A stretch of DNA of 64,000 nucleotides from JAHRVQ01 sp029941905 (GTDB lineage: Bacteria; Pseudomonadota; Gammaproteobacteria; Pseudomonadales; Azotimanducaceae), in assembly GCA_029941905.1 (NCBI GenBank), contig JAPYTQ010000011.1, positions 1 to 64,000 on the forward strand. The letters are read 5' to 3'. The translations under genes and the position numbers were made by a program. Below are positions 53,733-61,754 of this stretch, in pieces (the first letter of the stretch is position 1; each line of letters opens with the position of its first letter). The notes under the pieces are model-generated. The model saw only the letters and a program-made list of their open reading frames with translations, was not told the DNA's origin and did no database searches.

Positions 53733-54677
53733 CTAGCCGCCGGAGGCAAAGTTAGGCAGGACTTTTTCGGCGAATAATTGGGCGGGCTCATGGGTGTCCT
53801 TGCCAAAGAACTCCATGACAAACATGGTACATCCTAAATCAATATGTTTCTGAATTGCCTCGCAGCACTGGTCCGCTGTTCCTGTGATTGCGAGCGGGCC
53901 TTTCGGGTCACCCATGTGGCCGCCAAATATTCTTTCGGCCTGATCTGCCATCGGACCGGCACTCGCTTCATCTTTGGCAATGGTGACGAGGCACTGCTGA
54001 CTCACGGTAATTTCGTCAAAGTCGCGGCCGACATTGTCACAATGTTCTTTCAGGACGTTAACTTTGTGCGCTAAATCGGCTTGCTGACCGGCGAGGTTGT
54101 TCCAGATGTCCGCTTCTCTGGCGACCAGTTTAAGGGTCACTTTCTCACCTCCACCGCCAATAAGAACAGGCACTTTTCTGGGTGGCTTCGGTTGGCAAAC
54201 GACATTTTCCGCAGTAACAAACTTGCCGCTATACGATACCTCGTTTTCGTCTCCCCACATCCTTTTTAGCAGGGCCACGGTTTCGGCAAGCTGGGTAAGT
54301 CGCTCCGCTGTTGAAAGAAATGGTACGTTAAAGTCAGTGAACTCTCTCGGCATCCAGCCTGCACCGAGACCCGCGATGATTCTGCCACCGGCTATATTGT
54401 CTGCAGTGGCAATCACCTTGCCAAGTTGGGCAGCGTTGCGCATGCCTGCCGGGGTCACCAGGGTGCCGATTTCGACGCGGGAGGTAATGGCAGCGACAGC
54501 TGACACCATGGACCAGGCTTCGAGAATTGGAAGCTGTGGAGACTGTGGACCATAGAGGTGGTCACAGACCCATAGTGAATCGAAGCCCAACGACTCAAAT
54601 CCACGAGCAGCATCAGCCGCCGCTACCCAGGGTCTTTTTATCTGGGGCAGTGTTACGCCGAAGTGTATTTGCGTCAT
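53733..54677 (-). CDS. Luciferase-like (LLM class) flavin/F420 oxidoreductase
   Basis: 314 residues, TIM-barrel bacterial luciferase-like monooxygenase family. Seen: FGVTLPQI, FESLGFDSLWVCDHLYGP, IEIGTLVTPAGMRNAAQLGK variants, GRIIAGLGAGWMPREFTDF, and PVLIGGGGEKVTLKLVAR. AGGAG six bases before ATG 54677. Divergent from the Rieske oxygenase gene, and the pair may belong to one oxidative degradation route. Cofactor (FMN or F420) and substrate cannot be told. Confidence 0.85.
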   Translation of the reverse strand: MTQIHFGVTLPQIKRPWVAAADAARGFESLGFDSLWVCDHLYGPQSPQLPILEAWSMVSAVAAITSRVEIGTLVTPAGMRNAAQLGKVIATADNIAGGRIIAGLGAGWMPREFTDFNVPFLSTAERLTQLAETVALLKRMWGDENEVSYSGKFVTAENVVCQPKPPRKVPVLIGGGGEKVTLKLVAREADIWNNLAGQQADLAHKVNVLKEHCDNVGRDFDEITVSQQCLVTIAKDEASAGPMADQAERIFGGHMGDPKGPLAITGTADQCCEAIQKHIDLGCTMFVMEFFGKDTHEPAQLFAEKVLPNFASGG

Positions 54678-54744
54678 CTTGTTCTCCTGTGAAGTTGGGC
54701 TACATCCTGCTTACTGGAAGATAGTAACTCCTTTCGCCTGTGTG

Positions 54745-54768
54745 TCCGGGTTTTCTTCCGGGTTTTCT
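54745..54768 (+). repeat. 12-nt perfect tandem duplication upstream of the Rieske gene
   Basis: TCCGGGTTTTCT occurs twice in a row (54745-54756, 54757-54768). Confidence 0.85.
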
Positions 54769-54779
54769 CGATAAAGAGA

Positions 54780-54797
54780 ATGCCAACTCGCTGGCAT
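54780..54797. promoter_or_regulatory. Perfect inverted repeat before the Rieske gene
   Basis: ATGCCA-ACTCGC-TGGCAT, 57 bases before the start codon. A hairpin or operator. Confidence 0.45.
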
Positions 54798-54854
54798 CGC
54801 CACTATCACAGCGCTATTGTAGCCTCTCATGTTGTGAAAATTCGAGGATTGACT

Positions 54855-56192
54855 ATGCTTTCACGAGAAGACAACGAACTTTTGTGCCGCGTGGGTCCGG
54901 GCACCCCGATGGGTGAATTGATCCGCGAATACTGGTTTCCAGCGCTGCCAAGTCGCGAATTTCCCCGGGCCGATGGTGAAATCAAACGCATGAGGCTGCT
55001 CGGCGAAAATCTGGTGATGTTCCGCGACTCCGAGAACAATATGGGGGCGCTGGCTGAGGCTTGTCCTCATCGTGGTGCCAGCCTGTACTTTGGTCGGAAC
55101 GAAGAATGCGGCCTGAGATGTCCTTACCATGGCTGGAAATTTGATATTCATGGTAAATGTGTCGACATGCCAACCGAGCCAGAGGGCAGCACATTTAAGG
55201 ACAAGGTTAGGGCGCGGGCTTATCCCTGTCGGGACGTTAATCACATGGTCTGGATCTACATGGGAGCGCGCGAAGAGCCACCGCCTTTCCCCAACTATGA
55301 AATAAATACGCTGCCCCCAGAGAACGTGATGGAACCTAACGTCATGATGGAAGAAGCCAACTGGGTCCAGAATCTGGAGGGGGATCTTGATTCCGTGCAC
55401 CTGGACTGGGTGCATCGACGACTGCACCAGGACGGTCCAAAGCCACCATCGGGTATTAATGGTTTCTATAGTCCGGATCAGAAGCCTGCGCAATTTGATG
55501 TTGTCAAAACGGATTATGGTGCTTTTTATTCGGCAAAACGCCAGATGCCTGATGGCAGGGAGTGGCATAGGGTGAATCAGTTTATTTTCCCATTCCATAC
55601 CATGATTACAACTGGTCCCAACATCAGCTTCCGGTCATTTGTGCCGTTGGATGATCACCATGCCATGTTGATCACCCAATCAGGGAATCCAGAATCAGCG
55701 ATTCCCGAGGCCGAGCGCCATCAGCTGGCGAACGCCTTTGAAGCCGTTGGGGGTTATATCACCCGCACCCATGAGCCCAGCAGTTACTTTATGACCCAGG
55801 CTAACAAACGCAACGATTTTATGCTTGATCGTGATGTACAGAATGACATCATGTACAACGGCATCCCGTTTGTGATGAACCTGCAGGATCGCGCCATGAC
55901 GGAACTGATGTGTGATGCCGCAGGGAATCCTCTCTATGATCGAACCCAGGAGCATCTTGGTACTTCTGATGTTTATGTGATTGCGGTTCGGCGCCAGTTA
56001 ATCGCTGCTGCAAAACGCTTGAGAGATGAGGGCGTTATACCGGCAAACGCGAATAAGCCAGAATTGGGACGAGTGCGGATGGGAGCATTTCTGCTCGATA
56101 AAAATGCTGACTGGAAACGAGATACAGCCGATAGGCTGAACCCGGATGCAGGGCTGCCCGTTGCCCACGATATGCCGCTGATTGTGGAGTGA
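54855..56192 (+). CDS. Rieske-type aromatic ring-hydroxylating/demethylating oxygenase, alpha subunit
   Basis: 445 residues from ATG 54855 (GAGG seven bases before); the frame is open to 54780 without a better start. Rieske [2Fe-2S] ligands: CPHRGASLYFGR and CGLRCPYHGWKFD. Mononuclear iron site: LEGDLDSVHLDWVHRRLH, giving the bridging Asp and two His. The organisation is that of phthalate dioxygenase/vanillate O-demethylase-type oxygenases rather than naphthalene dioxygenase. No ferredoxin or reductase gene is nearby, so electron transfer partners are elsewhere. Confidence 0.9.
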   Translation: MLSREDNELLCRVGPGTPMGELIREYWFPALPSREFPRADGEIKRMRLLGENLVMFRDSENNMGALAEACPHRGASLYFGRNEECGLRCPYHGWKFDIHGKCVDMPTEPEGSTFKDKVRARAYPCRDVNHMVWIYMGAREEPPPFPNYEINTLPPENVMEPNVMMEEANWVQNLEGDLDSVHLDWVHRRLHQDGPKPPSGINGFYSPDQKPAQFDVVKTDYGAFYSAKRQMPDGREWHRVNQFIFPFHTMITTGPNISFRSFVPLDDHHAMLITQSGNPESAIPEAERHQLANAFEAVGGYITRTHEPSSYFMTQANKRNDFMLDRDVQNDIMYNGIPFVMNLQDRAMTELMCDAAGNPLYDRTQEHLGTSDVYVIAVRRQLIAAAKRLRDEGVIPANANKPELGRVRMGAFLLDKNADWKRDTADRLNPDAGLPVAHDMPLIVE

Positions 56193-56198
56193 TTGAGC

Positions 56199-56642
56199 CT
56201 ACTTGTCATCGACACGAATAGTAGTTGGATAGGAACCAAAAGCGACAGGGATATCGGAATCGTTGAGGATTAATTCCTCGAAGTACTCCGCGTCTTCTTG
56301 TCTTCTGATTTCTATTCTGCGGTCTGGGACAATAGATGAAGGTCGTGCATCCCGACGGTATTTCGTGCGCCGGTCACCTGATATTTTCCGTTGTTCTGGT
56401 GGACCGCCTAGCATAGATTCGATAACACACTCACAACCGGCTTCTGCAACTTTCAGGGCAAATTGCATAGCAGCTTCTTCAGAGAGGTTTTTTTTTATCA
56501 CCAGGTCTCTACCGGAGAAAAGTTTCTTTAGTGCCGCCTGATCGAGGCCAAATAACTTCTCAAACCGCTGTTTGGTGGTATCAGGGCCAAACTCGCCCGT
56601 CATCGTGGCACTAAAGATTACCTGGTAGAGTGTTTGGGTCAT
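56199..56642 (-). CDS. Hypothetical protein with small N-terminal alpha/beta domain
   Basis: 147 residues. The N-terminal 70 residues (YQVIFSATMTGEF..., LFGLDQAALKKLFSGRDLVIKK, AGCECVIES) match a domain seen at the start of many gammaproteobacterial membrane or unknown proteins, where it precedes variable C-termini. Here the C-terminal part is Arg-rich (GDRRTKYRRDARPSSIVPDR) and has no membrane helix. Function unknown. Convergent with the Rieske gene, six bases away. Confidence 0.7.
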   Translation of the reverse strand: MTQTLYQVIFSATMTGEFGPDTTKQRFEKLFGLDQAALKKLFSGRDLVIKKNLSEEAAMQFALKVAEAGCECVIESMLGGPPEQRKISGDRRTKYRRDARPSSIVPDRRIEIRRQEDAEYFEELILNDSDIPVAFGSYPTTIRVDDK

Positions 56643-57062
56643 GAAACTTCACAGATTCTAAAATCAGAGAATAGCGAATTATGCGCACTGCCGCTATTCC
56701 TGGTCGATGAAAAGGCCTGGGTATTGGGTGATTGGTCTATAATGCGAATTATGGCTTTAAATGGTCTTTGGGAGCCAAAGAAAGTCAGCGGCTTCATACC
56801 GTTGCAATCGCCTGATTATCGGTTGAATTTTACCTAGACTCGCTCCGGATTATCCAATAATCTACTTATTCGCTTCGATCCTGTTTGCCCATGTGGATTA
56901 ACTTGGGTAGGGACGGAGACGATACGCCCATTAGATTGTATTAATGTGGGACTTGATCCAGTAAGGACAGGTACCGACAGATCGACTCAGACAAGACTGT
57001 AAATTGAGACAGACTCGTTGATTCCTGAATTTTGCTGTTTCCAGTTTCACTGGAGATAGAAG
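56643..57062 (+). other. 420-base intergenic stretch before panB
   Basis: No convincing gene. A perfect TATAAT sits at 56738-56743 without a good -35. The reading frame 56634-56837 does not look like a protein. panB has its own GGAG just before the ATG. Confidence 0.5.
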
Positions 57063-57851
57063 ATGAATGTACATTCCTTTGCCAAAAGAAAGATGGACAA
57101 ACAAAAAATATCGATGGTGACCTGCTATGACCACTGGTCAGCGAAGATACTCAACCAAACCGATATCGATTGCATCCTGGTGGGCGACTCTCTTGCCGTC
57201 GTCATGCATGGTTTTGACTCTACGGTCTACGCTACCACCGAGATGATGGAGCTGCATGTCAGCGCCGTTGCCAGGGGAGCCAGGGACAAATTCATTGTTG
57301 CAGATATGCCCTTCCTCAGTTGCAGCAAAGGAATGGAAGTCGCGATGGATACGGTGCACCGACTCATGAGCGCTGGTGCCAATGCGGTAAAGATTGAAGG
57401 TGACACACACCAGGTGGAACTGATCAGGCATATCATTGAAGCCGGAGTGCCTGTAATGGGTCACCTGGGGCTGATGCCGCAGTCCATCCACAGCCTTGGT
57501 GGGCATAAGGTCCAGGCCAAAGATGAAGCCAAAGCTTCAAAGCTGATCGCGAGTGCAAAGGCATTGCAGCAGGCAGGTTGTTTCGCTGTCGTGCTGGAAT
57601 GCATTCCAACCAAACTTGGGAGTTGTGTCTCTCAGCGCATTGATATCCCCACGATTGGTATTGGGGCTGGTCCGCACACAGATGGCCAGGTGCTGGTGCT
57701 GCATGATCTGTTGGGTGTTAACCCGGAGTTTTCACCCAAGTTTCTGCGTCGATATTCCGATAGCTATGGTGTCATTCATGCGGCGGTGAACAATTTCCAT
57801 TCAGATGTTGTGGAACAGGCTTTTCCGAGTTTGCAGGAATCCTATCGATGA
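57063..57851 (+). CDS. panB: 3-methyl-2-oxobutanoate hydroxymethyltransferase
   Basis: First committed step of pantothenate synthesis. 262 residues; TIM-barrel motifs MVTCYDHWSAKILNQTDID, LVGDSLAVVMHG (Mg-binding Asp), VKIEG, and MGHLGLMPQS. GGAG eight bases before ATG. Its TGA overlaps panC (ATGA). Confidence 0.96.
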   Translation: MNVHSFAKRKMDKQKISMVTCYDHWSAKILNQTDIDCILVGDSLAVVMHGFDSTVYATTEMMELHVSAVARGARDKFIVADMPFLSCSKGMEVAMDTVHRLMSAGANAVKIEGDTHQVELIRHIIEAGVPVMGHLGLMPQSIHSLGGHKVQAKDEAKASKLIASAKALQQAGCFAVVLECIPTKLGSCVSQRIDIPTIGIGAGPHTDGQVLVLHDLLGVNPEFSPKFLRRYSDSYGVIHAAVNNFHSDVVEQAFPSLQESYR

Positions 57852-58618
57852 GACGAGTTGAGTCGGTCGCTGAGTACAGGAAATTTCGTGAGGAGTTTAG
57901 CGATCAGAAATTGGGTTTTGTGCCAACAATGGGTGCCCTGCATATTGGGCATGCATCCTTGATAGAAAGGAGCGTGACTGAATGTGATATCACCGTACTG
58001 AGCATCTATCTGAATCCGACTCAGTTCAACAATCCAGGTGATCTGGATAAGTACCCGGTAACGTTGGAAAATGATTTGCTGATGGCAGAAAATTTGGGTG
58101 TAGATGTGGTCTTACTTCCAGATTATCACCAGGTCTATCCTGACAATTTCAGGTACCTGGTGGAAGAAACCAGTTTTAGTCGCCAGTTATGTGGTGCTCA
58201 CCGTGAAGGACATTTCACCGGTGTGCTGACCGTTGTCATGAAACTGCTTAACATCGTCAGGCCGCAATGTGCGTACTTCGGCAAAAAGGATTACCAGCAG
58301 TACCAGCTGATTCGAGATATGGTGGAAGCATTTTTCATGGATGTGAACATCATCGGGTGCGATACCATCAGGGAAGAAGATGGTCTTGCGTTGAGTTCGA
58401 GAAACCTGAATCTTGATGATCATTCCCGAGAACTGGCCCCTGAGTTACACAAGGCCATTGAGAGGAACATCGCTGACGCGCAGGTGGTGTCGCAGTTAGA
58501 CGTACTCGGGTTTGATGTCGACTATATTAAAACCATTGACGGACGAAGGTACGCGGCGGCGAGTTTAGGTAAAGTCAGGTTAATTGATAACATTTCTGTA
58601 GATGAGGTTACCTCGTGA
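57848..58618 (+). CDS. panC: Pantothenate synthetase
   Basis: Joins pantoate and beta-alanine with ATP. 256 residues, somewhat short at the C-terminus for the family (about 280). Class I synthetase motifs FVPTMGALHIGHASLI (HIGH) and FGKKDYQQYQLIRDMV, plus HREGHFTGVLTVV. Overlaps panB upstream and coaX downstream by four bases each. No panD (beta-alanine supply) is in the window. Confidence 0.95.
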   Translation: MRRVESVAEYRKFREEFSDQKLGFVPTMGALHIGHASLIERSVTECDITVLSIYLNPTQFNNPGDLDKYPVTLENDLLMAENLGVDVVLLPDYHQVYPDNFRYLVEETSFSRQLCGAHREGHFTGVLTVVMKLLNIVRPQCAYFGKKDYQQYQLIRDMVEAFFMDVNIIGCDTIREEDGLALSSRNLNLDDHSRELAPELHKAIERNIADAQVVSQLDVLGFDVDYIKTIDGRRYAAASLGKVRLIDNISVDEVTS

Positions 58619-59400
58619 TTCTATGCCTGGATGTAGGTAACAGCCAAATATACGGTGGTGTGTTTGATGGGGAAGAATTGCAGGTGCAGTTCCGGCACGC
58701 ATCCCAAACACGAAGCTCGTCAGACGAATTGGGGGTTTTTTTCAGAATCGTACTGCGGGAAAACAATATCAATCCTAATGATATCCATGTCATTGCGATC
58801 TGCTGTGTTGTGCCGGATTTGCTCTACTCGTTGAGGGCTTGCTGCCAGAAGTACTTCGGCATTGATCCTCTGGTGCTTCGACCTGGTGTAAAAACAGGCT
58901 TGAAGATCCTGTATCGAGATCCCAAGGAGGTGGGTGCAGATCGAATTGCCGATGCGGTCGGAGCAGTAAAGTTATATCCCAACAGAAACCTGATAGTCGC
59001 TGACTTTGGGACTGCAACCACGCTCTGTGCCATCACCAGGAACAAAGAGTTTCTCGGCGGTAATATCCTGCCGGGGCTTCGCCTCGCCATGGACGCGCTG
59101 GAATCGAAAACTGCCCAATTACCCTCGGTCGAGATAGTCCCGCCAAAGTCCGGGCTGGGTCGATCGACGGTTGAAAGTATTCAGGCGGGACTATATTGGT
59201 CCAATGTCGGGATGGTCAAGGAACTCGTGACTAGAATAACCAATGAGGTTTTTGAAGATGAGCCGCCCCTGGTGATTGGTACAGGTGGCTTTGCCAATCT
59301 GTTCAGTCAGGAAAAACTGTTCGATTATGTTATTTCGGATCTTATCCTGGTTGGCTTACTGGAGATCATCCGATTGAACTCCAGCCAGGCGAGGGAATAG
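58615..59400 (+). CDS. coaX: Type III pantothenate kinase
   Basis: Phosphorylates pantothenate, the first step from vitamin to coenzyme A. ASKHA-fold motifs: LCLDVGNSQIYGGVFDGE, PKEVGADRIADAVGA and IVADFGTATTLCAI. 261 residues. Start GTG 58615 overlaps the panC stop (GTGA), so panB-panC-coaX are coupled, joining pantothenate synthesis to its use. The type III enzyme, unlike CoaA, is not feedback-inhibited by CoA (family knowledge). Confidence 0.95.
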   Translation: MILCLDVGNSQIYGGVFDGEELQVQFRHASQTRSSSDELGVFFRIVLRENNINPNDIHVIAICCVVPDLLYSLRACCQKYFGIDPLVLRPGVKTGLKILYRDPKEVGADRIADAVGAVKLYPNRNLIVADFGTATTLCAITRNKEFLGGNILPGLRLAMDALESKTAQLPSVEIVPPKSGLGRSTVESIQAGLYWSNVGMVKELVTRITNEVFEDEPPLVIGTGGFANLFSQEKLFDYVISDLILVGLLEIIRLNSSQARE

Positions 59401-59410
59401 CGGTTTTGCG

Positions 59411-59503
59411 TTACAACTGGCTCGCCAGGATCACGGCCACAAACATAACAAGACAAACTGTGTTAACGATATCTTCCGGTTTGGTTTCTGGTGTTCCTCT
59501 CAT
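59411..59503 (-). CDS. 30-residue predicted membrane mini-protein
   Basis: ATG 59503 to TAA 59411. A charged N-terminus (MRGTPETKPED) is followed by one hydrophobic helix (IVNTVCLVMFVAVILASQL). AGGAG at 59517-59513 precedes the ATG by nine bases. Upstream is a -10-like TTTAAT (59560-59555), giving a start near 59548 and a 45-base leader, with CRP-type sites centred at -41.5 and -82.5. Small single-helix proteins of this size often regulate membrane transporters or enzymes, but no homologue is recognised. Convergent with coaX, ten bases away. Confidence 0.65.
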   Translation of the reverse strand: MRGTPETKPEDIVNTVCLVMFVAVILASQL

Positions 59504-59581
59504 TTTATATACTCCTATGCTGAACCTGTTGGGTCGCGTTTTGCATTAAGGACTATTAAAGCTGTTGTTGATGCAGAAAAA

Positions 59582-59597
59582 TGTGATCTGAGTCACT
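59582..59597. promoter_or_regulatory. CRP/Vfr-type binding site 1
   Basis: TGTGA-TCTGAG-TCACT, nine of ten consensus half-site bases. Its centre is 41.5 bases upstream of the predicted transcription start (about 59548) of the mini-protein gene, the class II activator position. Confidence 0.75.
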
Positions 59598-59622
59598 GTC
59601 ACAGGCCACAATTAGCTCGAGA

Positions 59623-59638
59623 TGTGAAACAGGTCACA
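59623..59638. promoter_or_regulatory. CRP/Vfr-type binding site 2 (perfect consensus)
   Basis: TGTGA-AACAGG-TCACA. Its centre is 41 bases from site 1, about four helical turns, so both would face the same side of the DNA. It may also serve the plus-strand DUF2723 gene from about -63 to a TATAGC at 59682. Confidence 0.82.
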
Positions 59639-59744
59639 CTACTGGTGTGTTATCTATACGGGACACTTCACAAGTACTGGCTATAGCTTGTGGCCGTTTT
59701 GTGGTAGATTTTCCATCGCATGATAATCAGTTCTAAGGCCCTGC

Positions 59745-61754
59745 GTGACGACCCATCGAGTACATATTCTAGCCATTGTTACCGTCGCTGTGTTCTTCTA
59801 TGCCATTACTATGCCCACCACAATTACCCTGGAAGATGCGGGTCTGTTCCAGATGGTCTGCCATTTAGACGGCATTAGTCATCCCCCCGGTTACCCGTTG
59901 TTTACCCTGTTGTGTAATCAAATGACCCTAGCGCCTGGCGTAGTCACAGGCAATCTAATATCGGTTGTATTTGCATTGGTGGCTGTTGTGTTGTTTTACA
60001 AGGTTGTCATTTTGATTACAGCCGATGAATTTACGGCTCTTGTTGCAGCAATCGCCTATGCCGTCTCATTCTCGTTCTGGTCTCAAGCTATCATCATCGA
60101 GGTATACAGTCTTGCAGCGTGCCTGTTCATATTCTGTTGGTGGTTACTGATAAAATTCAGCCAATCCAAAGACAACCGCTACTGGTTCTGTTTGTGCCTC
60201 TTTGCCGGGTTAGGATTATCCAATCACTGGCCATTGTTTGTACTGTCTTGTCTCGGTTTCGTTAGTTTGTTAGTGGTGGTCAGGCCTCAGTTGTGGACCC
60301 TGATGCATAGTGCGGCTTTTTGGTTAGGCTCCGGCTTGCTGTTTGCTCTGGGTCTTCTTCCATATGTTTCGCTGTTAACCAACAAGACTCCGGAAATCGC
60401 ATTGGTGGGTGCAATTCCTCTGGAAGAATTTGTCAATTATGTGACACGCGCCTACTACAGCGATGATCATGCCGGTTCAAGTCCGCAGGACAAGTTACTC
60501 TACTTTCGCTGGTTGTTCATGGAGGTGGGGATTCAGTTTGGCATGCTCGCTCTTCCGTTTACCCTGGTAGGGTTTTATCGTTCAGTACGTGAGCTAAAGA
60601 TCCATCATGTGGTGTCACTGGTGGTGATATTTCTGGCAACCACTTTTTTGTTGATGATGTTGATGGATCTGAAATTCGAGATACGGGCCCAGGCTGCTTT
60701 CCGCGCATACACCGTCATCGCATATGCTCCGCTGGCACTATGGTTCTCGATAGGGTTGGTCTGGTTGCTGGGTCACGTGCCAGAGAGATATTCAAGGTTC
60801 AAGCTGCCCCTGGCGGTGGTGCTGCTCGCTTCCATTGCTTTGTACAACTATCCGAAAGTGGACCGAAGTAAGCTTGGTTTTGTTGAGGAGTATGCAACCG
60901 TTGTTCTTGAATCATTGCCAGCGGATGCAATCTTGTTTCTGTATGGCGATATGCAAATTGGCCCGTTTGGTTTTCTCAACAAGGTAATGGGTGTCCGACC
61001 GGATGTGGAGCTTTATAGCTGGCACAGCCTCGTCTTTTCTAATCGATTATCAGATCCTTTGCTTCCAAAAAAGGAAATGGAGAGGGTGGTGAGCGAATTC
61101 ATCAAAAACTCTTCCAGACCGGTTTTCTCAATCGACGGGCGACAGGAAGTGGATTCAAATTATGGGCTTTACTATTCATACAACAAAGCCAGCGAAGCGC
61201 CCTTTGTGTTTGTGCCGGAATTGGAACTGTTTATCGACAAGGTCTTTGACCTGTACCACGGGGAAGGCTGGATTGTTGATTTACACGAAAAACGATTCGC
61301 TTATGATTTGCTGATGATGGCGACACGACAATATGTCAATTATGGTCTGATTCACGGTACCGACGGATACAATGCTGTTCGCCTCGACAGGTTGCAAAAA
61401 CTTCAAAGTACGTTTCCGGGAAAACTCGCAACCCTCGAAACTATTTTTCTGTCAGGCGCAGAAGTGGAAAAAGAGCGACTGCTGGCACTGGGACGGGCAG
61501 CAGAACAGCAGATAACCAACCAGTTACCGGCACAAGGCATTTCGGAGCTCTATCAGTATCTGGGTATGATACATTTGATCGCGCCTCAAAATGTTGAGGC
61601 TGCTAAAAAAATGCTCAAAAAGTCCCTGGAAGTTATGCCAGACCGTCGCAATCAGAGTGTCTGCTATCTCAGGTCGGTCTTTCTGGATAACAATGAGGTG
61701 GAAAACTATAATGAGCTCGAACGTCAGTTTTCATTTAAAGAGTGCCCATCGTGA
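59745..61754 (+). CDS. DUF2723 family membrane glycosyltransferase-like protein
   Basis: 669 residues. About ten to twelve N-terminal membrane helices (to residue about 375), then a soluble C-terminal part with helical, TPR-like repeats near the end. The HPPGYPLFTL motif in the first periplasmic loop and SFWSQAIIIEVYSL are hallmarks of DUF2723, related to protein O-mannosyltransferases that use lipid-linked sugars. Start GTG 59745 with AAGG six bases before. The next gene makes polyprenyl-phosphate sugars, so the two likely work in one glycosylation path. Acceptor unknown. Confidence 0.85.
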   Translation: MTTHRVHILAIVTVAVFFYAITMPTTITLEDAGLFQMVCHLDGISHPPGYPLFTLLCNQMTLAPGVVTGNLISVVFALVAVVLFYKVVILITADEFTALVAAIAYAVSFSFWSQAIIIEVYSLAACLFIFCWWLLIKFSQSKDNRYWFCLCLFAGLGLSNHWPLFVLSCLGFVSLLVVVRPQLWTLMHSAAFWLGSGLLFALGLLPYVSLLTNKTPEIALVGAIPLEEFVNYVTRAYYSDDHAGSSPQDKLLYFRWLFMEVGIQFGMLALPFTLVGFYRSVRELKIHHVVSLVVIFLATTFLLMMLMDLKFEIRAQAAFRAYTVIAYAPLALWFSIGLVWLLGHVPERYSRFKLPLAVVLLASIALYNYPKVDRSKLGFVEEYATVVLESLPADAILFLYGDMQIGPFGFLNKVMGVRPDVELYSWHSLVFSNRLSDPLLPKKEMERVVSEFIKNSSRPVFSIDGRQEVDSNYGLYYSYNKASEAPFVFVPELELFIDKVFDLYHGEGWIVDLHEKRFAYDLLMMATRQYVNYGLIHGTDGYNAVRLDRLQKLQSTFPGKLATLETIFLSGAEVEKERLLALGRAAEQQITNQLPAQGISELYQYLGMIHLIAPQNVEAAKKMLKKSLEVMPDRRNQSVCYLRSVFLDNNEVENYNELERQFSFKECPS

